DNA of 7,818 nucleotides from Bacteroidota bacterium (GTDB lineage Bacteria; Bacteroidota; Bacteroidia; JAADEI01): contig JAJRPU010000234.1 of assembly GCA_024280615.1 (NCBI GenBank), positions 1 to 7,818 of the forward strand, given 5' to 3'. Positions 1-5,830 of the stretch are shown here, one piece after another. The position numbers were made by a program, and so were the translations under genes. Position 1 is the stretch's first letter; each line of letters begins with the position of its first letter. The notes under the pieces were generated by a model. The model did no database searches, was not told the DNA's origin, and saw only the letters and a list, made by a program, of their open reading frames with translations.

Positions 1-2
1 CA

Positions 3-431
3 ACAAGCAACCTGCGATATATTTTTAGCAAGAATGGAGGCAGTCTGGCTACCAGGGGGGCTGTGTCTCACCTCTTCAATCAAAAAGGAGTATTCACAAT
101 CCCGATTAAAGACAATCGGATTGAAGACGTTGAAGCTTTTGCTCTTGAGGCAATGGAAGCAGGAGCAGATGACATAGACATAGACAATGATTTCATAACC
201 ATCTACACTGCCCGAGAGGACTTCGGAACAATGCAGAAATTCCTTGAATCCCGAAATATTAAAGTTCAGGAGGCTGGATTGCAATACATTCCCACTATCA
301 CAACAACATTGCCACTGGAAGAAGCTCAAAAAGTATGGAATCTGATCCAATTGCTTGAAGACGATGACGACGTAAAAGCAGTCTATCACAATCTTGAACT
401 TACTGAAGAACTTGAAAAGGCTATTTCTTAA
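3..431 (+). CDS. yebC: YebC/PmpR (TACO1) family protein, 3' part only
   Basis: The reading frame is open from the first bases of the window, so the start and about the first 100 residues lie to the left. The visible 142 residues begin with TSNLRYIFSKNGGSLATRGA, matching the conserved middle of YebC proteins (the N-[LV]-R-x-x-F-x-K-x-G-G-x-L region). They continue through VSHLFNQKGVFTIP into the acidic C-terminal domains (EAGADDIDIDND, then LLEDDDDVKAVYHNLE near the end). The GTG at 63 is an internal valine, not a start. The family was long annotated as DNA-binding regulators; more recent work on YebC/TACO1 points to a ribosome-associated role in translation of difficult (proline-rich) stretches. 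It is cytoplasmic. The aldehyde dehydrogenase gene starts 14 nt after its stop on the same strand, so the two are probably co-transcribed. The family call is firm; the exact role is not decided by this sequence. Confidence 0.93.
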   Translation, partial: TSNLRYIFSKNGGSLATRGAVSHLFNQKGVFTIPIKDNRIEDVEAFALEAMEAGADDIDIDNDFITIYTAREDFGTMQKFLESRNIKVQEAGLQYIPTITTTLPLEEAQKVWNLIQLLEDDDDVKAVYHNLELTEELEKAIS

Positions 432-445
432 CGATAAATACGTCA

Positions 446-1846
446 ATGTTCCAAAAATCATTGGAAGGACTACTGCATAAACAGAGGAAGTATTTTGCTG
501 AAAATGATACTTCTTCTCTTAAGTGGAGGCTAAGGCAACTGGACACTCTCTTTAGGTTAATCAAAGAAAACGAAAGACTTATTGAGGATGCTTTATATGT
601 TGACTTGAGAAAGAGTAGAGCAGAGGCGTGGATGACTGAAATTGGACCAATCTATGATGAAATAACATACTTAAAGCGACGGCTTCCTTATTGGCTCAAA
701 CCACAAAAAGGATTTCTTTCACTTATATTCTTCCTATCAACCTACACCATTAAGCCATTGCCCAGAGGGCAAGTTTTGGTCCTGAGCCCTTGGAATTATC
801 CATTTAATTTGACTTTTATACCACTGGCAGGAGCTCTAGCAGCCGGGAACACCGCCATATTAAAGCCTTCCGAAATTTCATCTAGTTCATCCCATATCAT
901 TAAAGAGCTGATTGAAAGGTATTTTCCAGAAGAAATAGTTGCAGTGGTTGAGGGAGATGCAAAGGTTGCAGACCATTTAACCAGAATGCCTTTTGACCTT
1001 ATATTTTTCACGGGCAGTCCGGCAGTGGGAAGGTTCGTGATGCGAAATGCTGCCCATCACTTAGTGCCAGTTGTTCTGGAATTAGGCGGCAAATCACCAG
1101 TGTATATAGAACAAGGATTTTCAAGCTGGAAGGTTGCTTCTAAGCGAATAGCGTGGGGAAAATGGTTAAATGCAGGGCAGACCTGCCTCGCACCGGATTA
1201 TGTGGTTATCCATGAAAGTCAGACAGAAGAATTTATTAGTCATCTTAAAAATGCTATCAAATCAATGTGGGGAGACAACCCAATTGAGAATTCAGATTAT
1301 CCTAAAATCATTAATCAGAAACATTTTGAAAGGCTAACTGCATATTTAAACGGAGTCAAAATTGCTTATGGAGGCAAAAAAGATACGAAAAAATTGCTAA
1401 TTGAACCTACAATTGTCATTAATCCGCCGGCTAATCACCCACTTTCCAGAGAAGAAATTTTCGGTCCCATATTGCCCATTTTTACATACAAGTCTGACAA
1501 TGAGGCTTATGAAATAATATGGCGAAATCCTTATCCCCTTGCCTTCTACCTCTTCGGAAGCAAAAAGAAACTTAACTTTTTTGAAAAACGCTTCCCTGCT
1601 GGAGCATACGTCAGAAACGACGTTGTTATTCACGTGGCAGATAGCCAGATTCCTTTCGGAGGAGTAAGAACAAGTGGCATTGGAAAATATCACGGAAAAT
1701 ACTCTTTTGACACATTTTCGCGATATGCACCATCTGTAAACCACCCGTTTGAAACAGATATACCATTCAGATATCCGCCTTATACGGAGAAAAAAATCTC
1801 CATAGCAAAGACACTTTGGAATATGATTAGGTCTGTCTTCGGGTAG
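446..1846 (+). CDS. NAD(P)-dependent aldehyde dehydrogenase, class 3 / fatty-aldehyde type
   Basis: This complete 466-residue protein should oxidise aldehydes to carboxylic acids with NAD(P)+. It has the ALDH landmarks in order: SPWNYPF at 114-120 (the conserved active-site Asn is N117), KPSE at 140-143 (cofactor-binding Lys140), FFTGSPAVG at 187-195, LELGGKSP at 211-218 with general base Glu212, NAGQTCLAP at 242-250 with catalytic Cys247, EEIFGP at 336-341 and PFGG at 403-406. The 35-residue Glu-Cys spacing, the length below 480 and the tail after SGIGKYHGKYSFDTFS are typical of the class 3 (ALDH3, fatty aldehyde) branch rather than the roughly 500-residue class 1/2 enzymes. There is no signal peptide. 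The C-terminal segment (452-465) is mildly hydrophobic and might touch membrane, as in some fatty aldehyde dehydrogenases, but no clear anchor is seen. The substrate cannot be read from the sequence. It follows yebC by 14 nt and ends just before a strong hairpin. Confidence 0.93.
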   Translation: MFQKSLEGLLHKQRKYFAENDTSSLKWRLRQLDTLFRLIKENERLIEDALYVDLRKSRAEAWMTEIGPIYDEITYLKRRLPYWLKPQKGFLSLIFFLSTYTIKPLPRGQVLVLSPWNYPFNLTFIPLAGALAAGNTAILKPSEISSSSSHIIKELIERYFPEEIVAVVEGDAKVADHLTRMPFDLIFFTGSPAVGRFVMRNAAHHLVPVVLELGGKSPVYIEQGFSSWKVASKRIAWGKWLNAGQTCLAPDYVVIHESQTEEFISHLKNAIKSMWGDNPIENSDYPKIINQKHFERLTAYLNGVKIAYGGKKDTKKLLIEPTIVINPPANHPLSREEIFGPILPIFTYKSDNEAYEIIWRNPYPLAFYLFGSKKKLNFFEKRFPAGAYVRNDVVIHVADSQIPFGGVRTSGIGKYHGKYSFDTFSRYAPSVNHPFETDIPFRYPPYTEKKISIAKTLWNMIRSVFG

Positions 1847-1862
1847 GAATAATGAATAAATT

Positions 1863-1889
1863 AAAAAGGGGGACACAACCGGTCCCCCT
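1863..1889 (-). terminator. Rho-independent terminator between convergent genes
   Basis: A perfect 8-bp GC-rich stem, AGGGGGAC (1867-1874) with GTCCCCCT (1882-1889), encloses a 7-nt loop. Read on the minus strand the stem runs directly into TTTTTAATTTATT, so it is a good intrinsic terminator for the lipoprotein gene, whose stop is about 47 nt upstream. On the plus strand the same stem lies about 20 nt after the aldehyde dehydrogenase stop but lacks a clean T-run afterwards (TATCCCTTAAAAAAG), so termination in that direction would be weaker. Confidence 0.8.
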
Positions 1890-1936
1890 ATCCCTTAAAA
1901 AAGTAAGTAAAAGGTTAAAAGGCAATAGGTGGCTAA

Positions 1937-2248
1937 TTATTCACCACCACCGCATTTTCCTGCACCGCACTTACCTTCACCACATTTGCCTTCGCCACAC
2001 TTACCTTCACCGCATTTGCCACCTTCTTGTGTGGTTGCCGCGGTGTCTGTAGTGGCTTCTTCAACAGTGGCTTCCTCTGTTGCTGTTTCTTCACCTGCCA
2101 CTTCCTCAACAGCTTCTTCCGCTGCTTGTTCAACCTGTTCAGTAGTGGTTTCCTGTCCTTCTCCTTCGGAACCACCGCTCTGGCAGGCACCAAAGGTCAA
2201 ACCTGCAACAAGTGCAGCAATGCCCAGGGTTAGATACACCTTCTTCAT
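1937..2248 (-). CDS. Small lipoprotein with C-terminal (E/G/A)GKCG repeats, HvfA/bufferin-like candidate
   Basis: This 103-residue protein has three parts. Residues 1-21 are a lipoprotein signal peptide (MKK, then a hydrophobic stretch) ending at a lipobox-like FGA-Cys22. Residues 23-75 are a very acidic Glu/Thr/Ala-rich linker (EEAVEEVAGEETATEEA region), probably unstructured. Residues 76-100 are five tandem pentapeptides GGKCG, EGKCG, EGKCG, EGKCG, AGKCG, with Cys at 79, 84, 89, 94 and 99. Known from the family: EGKCG repeats are the core of HvfA-type peptides, whose cysteines are converted by DUF692/MNIO enzymes into Cu(I)-binding oxazolone/thioamide groups; related bufferins help tolerate copper. 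Inference: this is a membrane-anchored metal-binding, possibly modified, peptide. No DUF692 gene or partner is in the window, so modification is unproven. The alternative is an unmodified thiol-rich metal binder. It has its own promoter-like box upstream and a strong terminator downstream. A proline-rich frame on the opposite strand is a shadow of the repeat. Confidence 0.85.
   Translation of the reverse strand: MKKVYLTLGIAALVAGLTFGACQSGGSEGEGQETTTEQVEQAAEEAVEEVAGEETATEEATVEEATTDTAATTQEGGKCGEGKCGEGKCGEGKCGAGKCGGGE
1949..2023 (-). repeat. Five 15-bp tandem units encoding xGKCG
   Basis: Five in-frame 15-bp units encode residues 76-100 of the small lipoprotein. The units differ mainly at synonymous positions (AAA/AAG for Lys, TGC/TGT for Cys, GGT/GGC/GGA for Gly), while Gly-Lys-Cys-Gly is invariant and only the first residue changes (G, E, E, E, A). 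That pattern suggests selection on the peptide rather than a recent DNA duplication. Confidence 0.9.
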
Positions 2249-2269
2249 GTTTCTGTATTTTTTATATCA

Positions 2270-2277
2270 CAAAGTTA
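2270..2277 (-). promoter_or_regulatory. Bacteroidota-type -7 box for the GKCG lipoprotein gene
   Basis: The minus strand reads TAACTTTG, an exact match to the TAnnTTTG -7 consensus, ending 21 nt before the ATG at 2248. No convincing TTTG -33 box is found about 19 nt further upstream. Instead there is an A6T6 tract (2283-2294) that could bend the DNA or act like an UP element. A purine-rich ACAGAAAC precedes the ATG, with no strong Shine-Dalgarno sequence. Confidence 0.55.
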
Positions 2278-2327
2278 AAAAGAAAAAATTTTTTGGAAGG
2301 GTGTAATTGACAGAATGCCGATAATTT

Positions 2328-2393
2328 TGTTGTTTGCTAATATAAATCCCTGAAATTCAGTTTAAACTTAAAAATTGAATAATACAAACAACA
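2328..2393. repeat. Nested inverted repeats in the intergenic region
   Basis: Outer arms TGTTGTTTG (2328-2336) and CAAACAACA (2385-2393) are perfect 9-bp complements. Inside lies a second pair of arms, 2355-2363 with 2372-2380, with a single G-U position that pairs only in plus-strand RNA. The element sits just after the stop of the minus-strand T9SS gene. It could be a weak transcription end or mRNA-stabilising structure, but no T-run follows on the minus strand, so it is not a classical terminator. Confidence 0.4.
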
Positions 2394-2406
2394 TCTTTAA
2401 CAATCA

Positions 2407-3102
2407 CTAATTAAGTCTCATGGTCAATGTTCTAACCTTCCCTGCTTCATTCTTTAGTTGAACCCAGTATATTCCTGGAGCGAAGCTATGAACAATGTTT
2501 AATCTGCTTTGCTTTTCAACAGAGCCGTTCCATACCACATTACCCAGAATGTCATAAATAGTAATGTCATAAAGCATGGACGAATAGTTTATGAACGAAA
2601 GCATTCCTGCGTGAGAAACTATTCTAAAATCGTCAGAGATAACCCCCAGTTCCCCAACGGAGACATGAGTTACTTCCACTGGAACGGCTTTAAACACCAT
2701 TGTTCTGACCGTTGCACTGCTATCTCCCGGGTCATACACCACCAGTTCAATGGAAGCGGAATCTATCGGAGTGCCCTGTGGCTTGGTAACAAATACTGAG
2801 ACGTCTGCCCGTTCGCCACTTTCAAGGACAAGGGTTCCGCCCGCTTGCGTCTCTGAAGAGCAAGTGTTGCCAACACAAACAGTTACATCCCAACCATCAG
2901 GAAGGTCCTGATTTATTACCTTCCAGTTAAGGGTTAACATTTTTCCTGTCTGGTTGATAATTTGGTTATCCATAACCACTTCCGGTTCATCAATGGTTGT
3001 TTCCATTCTGATTGTGTCTTCCTGAACACTAATCATTGGATTTTGTGCGTTAATGTAAAAGGCTATAAAAAGGATAACACCGCTTCTCAAAATTTTCCAC
3101 AT
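2407..3102 (-). CDS. Secreted protein with T9SS type A C-terminal sorting domain
   Basis: With the ATG at 3102 the protein is 231 residues: signal peptide MWKILRSGVILFIAFYINAQ, an Ig-like beta-rich middle, and a T9SS sorting domain in the last 65-75 residues (ITIYDILGNVVW, a GIYWVQLKN strand, and the end VRTLTMRLN). The sorting domain directs export across the outer membrane by the type IX system and is normally cut off or used for surface attachment. The middle contains LPDGWDVTVCVGNTC, a pattern common in short Bacteroidota T9SS cargo; its two Cys, five residues apart, may form a disulphide. An in-frame ATG at 3129 would add nine residues (240 in total). I prefer 3102 because the signal peptide then starts normally and because the promoter's expected start of transcription would leave almost no leader before 3129. 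No catalytic motif is seen, and the function is unknown. It is divergent from the next secreted protein. Confidence 0.88.
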   Translation of the reverse strand: MWKILRSGVILFIAFYINAQNPMISVQEDTIRMETTIDEPEVVMDNQIINQTGKMLTLNWKVINQDLPDGWDVTVCVGNTCSSETQAGGTLVLESGERADVSVFVTKPQGTPIDSASIELVVYDPGDSSATVRTMVFKAVPVEVTHVSVGELGVISDDFRIVSHAGMLSFINYSSMLYDITIYDILGNVVWNGSVEKQSRLNIVHSFAPGIYWVQLKNEAGKVRTLTMRLN

Positions 3103-3140
3103 CCCAATATGTTTTACCCAGTTAAACATTTTCCTGATTT

Positions 3141-3172
3141 CAAAGATACGACATTTTGTTTATACGCAAAAA
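3141..3172 (-). promoter_or_regulatory. Bacteroidota promoter for the T9SS sorting-domain gene
   Basis: On the minus strand TTTTTG (3167-3172) is followed after 18 nt by TATCTTTG (3141-3148), matching the -33 TTTG and -7 TAnnTTTG elements at near-standard spacing. Transcription would begin around 3133-3137, giving a leader of about 30-35 nt to the ATG at 3102 but only a few nt to the ATG at 3129. This supports the shorter protein. Confidence 0.65.
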
Positions 3173-3187
3173 GTATGCCATACGTTT
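3169..3187. promoter_or_regulatory. Imperfect 19-bp palindrome, candidate operator between divergent genes
   Basis: The sequence contains GTATG-C-CATAC (3173-3183), flanked by AAA (3169-3171) and TTT (3185-3187), with one mismatched pair (3172/3184). It abuts the -33 box of the minus-strand promoter and lies near the centre of the gap between the divergent starts at 3102 and 3231. Also on the plus strand, TACGTTTA (3181-3188) resembles a -7 box with its last base changed, with TTTG at 3155-3158 about 22 nt before it. Both the operator role and the plus promoter are inferences. Confidence 0.4.
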
Positions 3188-3230
3188 AAAATTGATAAAT
3201 CACTTATTTTGGCATATTTTTACAAGTACT

Positions 3231-4289
3231 ATGCGAATTGGAGCACTGTTCGTTGTCCTGTGTTTATGCAGTTGGGAGCTTGTTGCTCAACCAGTTGTGT
3301 CTATTGAGCAGGCTCCTATCCCCGGGTTTTATATGAGGTATGACGTTGATGATGGCATTGATTCGTCAATGATTACACCAGCTTCTTCCGAACCACAAAT
3401 CTGGGACTTTTCTTCTTATGACAATGTGTTTCAAGACACTTTAAAATTTCTGTATCCGTATCAAACGCCTTATTATGCCTCATTCCCTTATTCCTATTAT
3501 TCCACCCGGCTGGTCGCCAGAACAGAAACACTATTTATTTTCATTACCCGAACTGTTGACACCAGTATGGGCATACTGCGTGATGAGATAGCGGGGATAG
3601 CGGGAAAGGCAATAAATGATTCTTTACGTCTTGCATTGGGGGATTCATTTTATGTAGCAAGGGCTTTTTCAGATAAGAAAAGCGTAATTCTACAATTGCC
3701 CATCAGATATGGAGATGAAGTGTTTGACACTGCTGAATACATTATTTATGACTATCAAGACAACACACCAAAAGATATGAAGATTGAAGTGTACAATCAC
3801 TTTGTTGCTGATGCATGGGGCTGGTTATACACACCTAATAACGATTCTTTCTATGTGCTGAGGGTCTATGAAGAAAGAACCTTTGCTTTTTATATCAAAT
3901 TCATCACTTGGTCTAAATTGGGTGAATTAGTCATGAAAACATATTCGTTTTTTGACAGCGTTAATCTGGCACCTGTGGGAGTTATCACTATTGATTTATA
4001 TGGTAAGCCTGACGCATTTAAGTATTATGCTAACATTACTGACACACTAAAGCAAGACACCATCGCTGAACAATATTCCTTTGATTTGTATTTCAACGGT
4101 TCTTTCCTGTATGTTCCTGTGCTAAGAGAGGAGGACATTCCAGAAAGGATAACAATTTACTCAATGGATGGCAGAATTCTTGAAGAATTTTATTACACAC
4201 CCATTGTGCCGGTTCGCTTCAAGGGACTATTGATTGCTGAGACAATGTGGAAAGACCTGATTATCAGGCGTAAGTTCCACGCATATTAA
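3231..4289 (+). CDS. Secreted protein with degenerate T9SS-like C-terminal domain, function unknown
   Basis: Starting at ATG 3231 the protein is 352 residues with a clear signal peptide, MRIGALFVVLCLCSWELVAQ, probably cut after Ala19-Gln20. The frame is open further upstream to a TTG at 3156, but that would bury the signal sequence behind 25 residues. The body is rich in Tyr, Phe and Asp and looks beta-stranded; WDFSSYDN (58-65) and LPIRYGDEVFDTAEY (156-170) recall a group of Bacteroidota exported proteins that end in sorting domains. The last 65 residues (ITIYSMDGRILEEFYY, then VRFKGLLIAETMWKDLIIRRKF) keep the pattern of such a domain, IYxxxGR followed by a G-L-hydrophobic strand and a basic end, but poorly. 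It may be a diverged T9SS cargo. No enzyme motif is recognised. Its stop is 55 nt before the aminopeptidase gene on the same strand. Confidence 0.82.
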   Translation: MRIGALFVVLCLCSWELVAQPVVSIEQAPIPGFYMRYDVDDGIDSSMITPASSEPQIWDFSSYDNVFQDTLKFLYPYQTPYYASFPYSYYSTRLVARTETLFIFITRTVDTSMGILRDEIAGIAGKAINDSLRLALGDSFYVARAFSDKKSVILQLPIRYGDEVFDTAEYIIYDYQDNTPKDMKIEVYNHFVADAWGWLYTPNNDSFYVLRVYEERTFAFYIKFITWSKLGELVMKTYSFFDSVNLAPVGVITIDLYGKPDAFKYYANITDTLKQDTIAEQYSFDLYFNGSFLYVPVLREEDIPERITIYSMDGRILEEFYYTPIVPVRFKGLLIAETMWKDLIIRRKFHAY

Positions 4290-4320
4290 GGGGTATAATG
4301 AACTTTTTGTCCAGAGTATC

Positions 4321-4328
4321 TAACTTTG
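4321..4328 (+). promoter_or_regulatory. Candidate -7 box upstream of the leucyl aminopeptidase gene
   Basis: TAACTTTG matches TAnnTTTG exactly and ends 16 nt before the ATG at 4345. A TTTTTG (4304-4309) lies upstream, but only 11 nt away, shorter than the usual spacing of about 19, so the -33 assignment is poor. If real, it drives the three-gene aminopeptidase-pdxA-hydrolase unit with a very short leader; otherwise the unit is read from the upstream gene. Confidence 0.45.
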
Positions 4329-4344
4329 CTTTAAAAGGTCTATC

Positions 4345-5811
4345 ATGAGCAGTAGGATTCAACTCAATCTTCAAATTATCAAAAGGAATAATTATCCTGA
4401 ATCACTTCTTCCGGTCTTTAGGATTGTTCATGCTGACACAGTGAATGATAACTCTGATGACTACGTCAAAAAAGCGATATCAGAGAAAGTGTCTGTTATT
4501 CCAGTTGGACAAGATTATTGGCTTGCTGTCCTGTATAAGGACAAGAACAACGATGACTTTTATGTAATCAAGGAGGAGGCGAGGAGGCTGGCTTCCAAGG
4601 TGGAGTCCCTTGCAGATGAACTGAAGTTGGAAAAAATTGCTATGGTGTTTAATTTGAATGAGTTTGACGAAGAGCAAAAGAAGGAAGTTCAACTAGCTTT
4701 TGTGGAAGGTCTTGTGCTCGCTAACTATAGGTTTGTTAAATACAAAAGCAAACCTGAGAAACACCTATCTGCTTTGAAAGAAGTGGTGTTAGGTGGTTTT
4801 GTGGCGTCTCAAGATGAATTATCACAATTGCTAAATGTCTTAGAGTCAGTGTATTATGTAAGAGATTTGGTTAATGAGCCACCCAATGTGTTGACTGCAG
4901 AGGAAATGGCTAAATCATTTTATGAAACAGGAACAGAGGTTGGAATTAAGGTAACTATATTGAACAAGGAAGAGATAGAGCGGGAGAAAATGGCTGGGTT
5001 GCTGGCTGTTAATAGGGGCAGTGCCTTCCCCCCGACCTTTACCATTATGGAATATATGCCTGAAAATGCAATTAATGAAAAACCCATCGTTCTTGTAGGG
5101 AAGGGCATAGTGTTTGACACCGGAGGGGTAAGTCTAAAATCTACACCCAATAATATGGACTGGATGAAGATGGACATGGGTGGCGGAGCAACTGTTGCTG
5201 GGATAATTGAAGCGATTGCCCGAAACAAATTGCCTTTGAAAGTAATTGCATTGATTCCTGCTACTGACAACAGGCCGGGACCGGCGTCCTATCTGCCAGA
5301 CGACGTCATTGAATATTCTGACGGAACCACTGTTGAGGTGTTAAACACCGACGCTGAAGGTCGTCTTATCCTTGCTGATGCCCTTATTTACGCCCGTCGC
5401 TATGACCCATTGATGGTTATTGATTTTGCTACATTGACAGGTTCCGCTATGAGAGCCACCGGTCCATACGGGGCAGTTATGTTCTCAACCCTTGACAGTG
5501 ATAAAACACAAAGATTACTACGGGAGGGGTTTGAAACCTATGAACGAATGGTGGAATTCCCACTCTGGGACGAGTATGGTGATGATATTAAGTCTTCTGT
5601 GGCGGACATAAAGAACATAGGTGGTCCGTATGCCGGTGCTATCATTGCCGCCAAGTTCCTGCAACACTTTGTTAAATATCCTTGGGTTCACGTTGACATA
5701 GCTGGAACTGCCTTCCTTGATAGGAAAATGCACTATTTACCGAAAGGGGGAACTGGCTGGGGAGTCAGAATGCTTTATTCCTTCTTGAAAAAGGAATTTC
5801 TTGACAATTAG
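4345..5811 (+). CDS. pepA: Leucyl aminopeptidase, peptidase family M17
   Basis: This 488-residue two-domain protein removes N-terminal residues from peptides, probably as a cytoplasmic hexamer with two metal ions. The N-terminal domain (about 1-165) is variable, as usual for the family. The catalytic domain shows VGKGIVFDTGG (251-261), MKMDMGGG (274-281) and the M17 signature NTDAEGRL (334-341). Metal ligands by spacing to bovine LAP are Lys253, Asp258, Asp277, Asp336 and Glu338; the catalytic pair is Lys265 and Arg340. The offsets from the first Lys (+5, +12, +24, +83, +85, +87) match the family to within one residue, so the enzyme should be active. The C-terminal HVDIAGTAF (449-457) and PKGGTGWGVRML (466-477) are also typical. 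There is no signal peptide. It leads the three-gene unit, and its last codons overlap the longest possible pdxA frame. Its physiological role is probably peptide turnover; substrate preference is unknown. Confidence 0.95.
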   Translation: MSSRIQLNLQIIKRNNYPESLLPVFRIVHADTVNDNSDDYVKKAISEKVSVIPVGQDYWLAVLYKDKNNDDFYVIKEEARRLASKVESLADELKLEKIAMVFNLNEFDEEQKKEVQLAFVEGLVLANYRFVKYKSKPEKHLSALKEVVLGGFVASQDELSQLLNVLESVYYVRDLVNEPPNVLTAEEMAKSFYETGTEVGIKVTILNKEEIEREKMAGLLAVNRGSAFPPTFTIMEYMPENAINEKPIVLVGKGIVFDTGGVSLKSTPNNMDWMKMDMGGGATVAGIIEAIARNKLPLKVIALIPATDNRPGPASYLPDDVIEYSDGTTVEVLNTDAEGRLILADALIYARRYDPLMVIDFATLTGSAMRATGPYGAVMFSTLDSDKTQRLLREGFETYERMVEFPLWDEYGDDIKSSVADIKNIGGPYAGAIIAAKFLQHFVKYPWVHVDIAGTAFLDRKMHYLPKGGTGWGVRMLYSFLKKEFLDN

Positions 5812-5830
5812 CGTTGGACGAAGCGAGTTG

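Noticed and set aside
63..431. GTG at 63 as the start of a short 122-residue gene
   Set aside because: Upstream codons to the window edge continue the conserved YebC sequence in frame, so the gene is cut by the window, not short.
1397..1876. 159-codon minus-strand frame opposite the aldehyde dehydrogenase
   Set aside because: It lies opposite a gene with all catalytic motifs; the translation is low-complexity, Cys/Phe/Ser-rich and unlike a protein family.
1949..2023. Tandem 15-bp repeat as a CRISPR array
   Set aside because: The units are contiguous, in frame and without spacers; they are coding repeats.
1933..2193. Second minus-strand frame, Lys/Val-rich
   Set aside because: Out-of-frame reading of the lipoprotein gene; its composition comes from the same repeats and it has no start context.
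1929..2306. Plus-strand frame with repeated PSPHLP motifs, resembling a proline/histidine-rich protein
   Set aside because: It is the exact antisense shadow of the GKCG repeat gene, which has a signal peptide, lipobox, promoter box and terminator on the minus strand.
3156..3230. Upstream TTG start adding 25 residues to the 352-residue secreted protein
   Set aside because: It would displace a clear signal peptide that starts at ATG 3231, and the extra region overlaps the promoter/palindrome segment.
4294..4299. TATAAT, a perfect E. coli-type -10 box before pepA
   Set aside because: No -35 partner is seen, and Bacteroidota primary promoters use TAnnTTTG; likely chance in AT-rich DNA.
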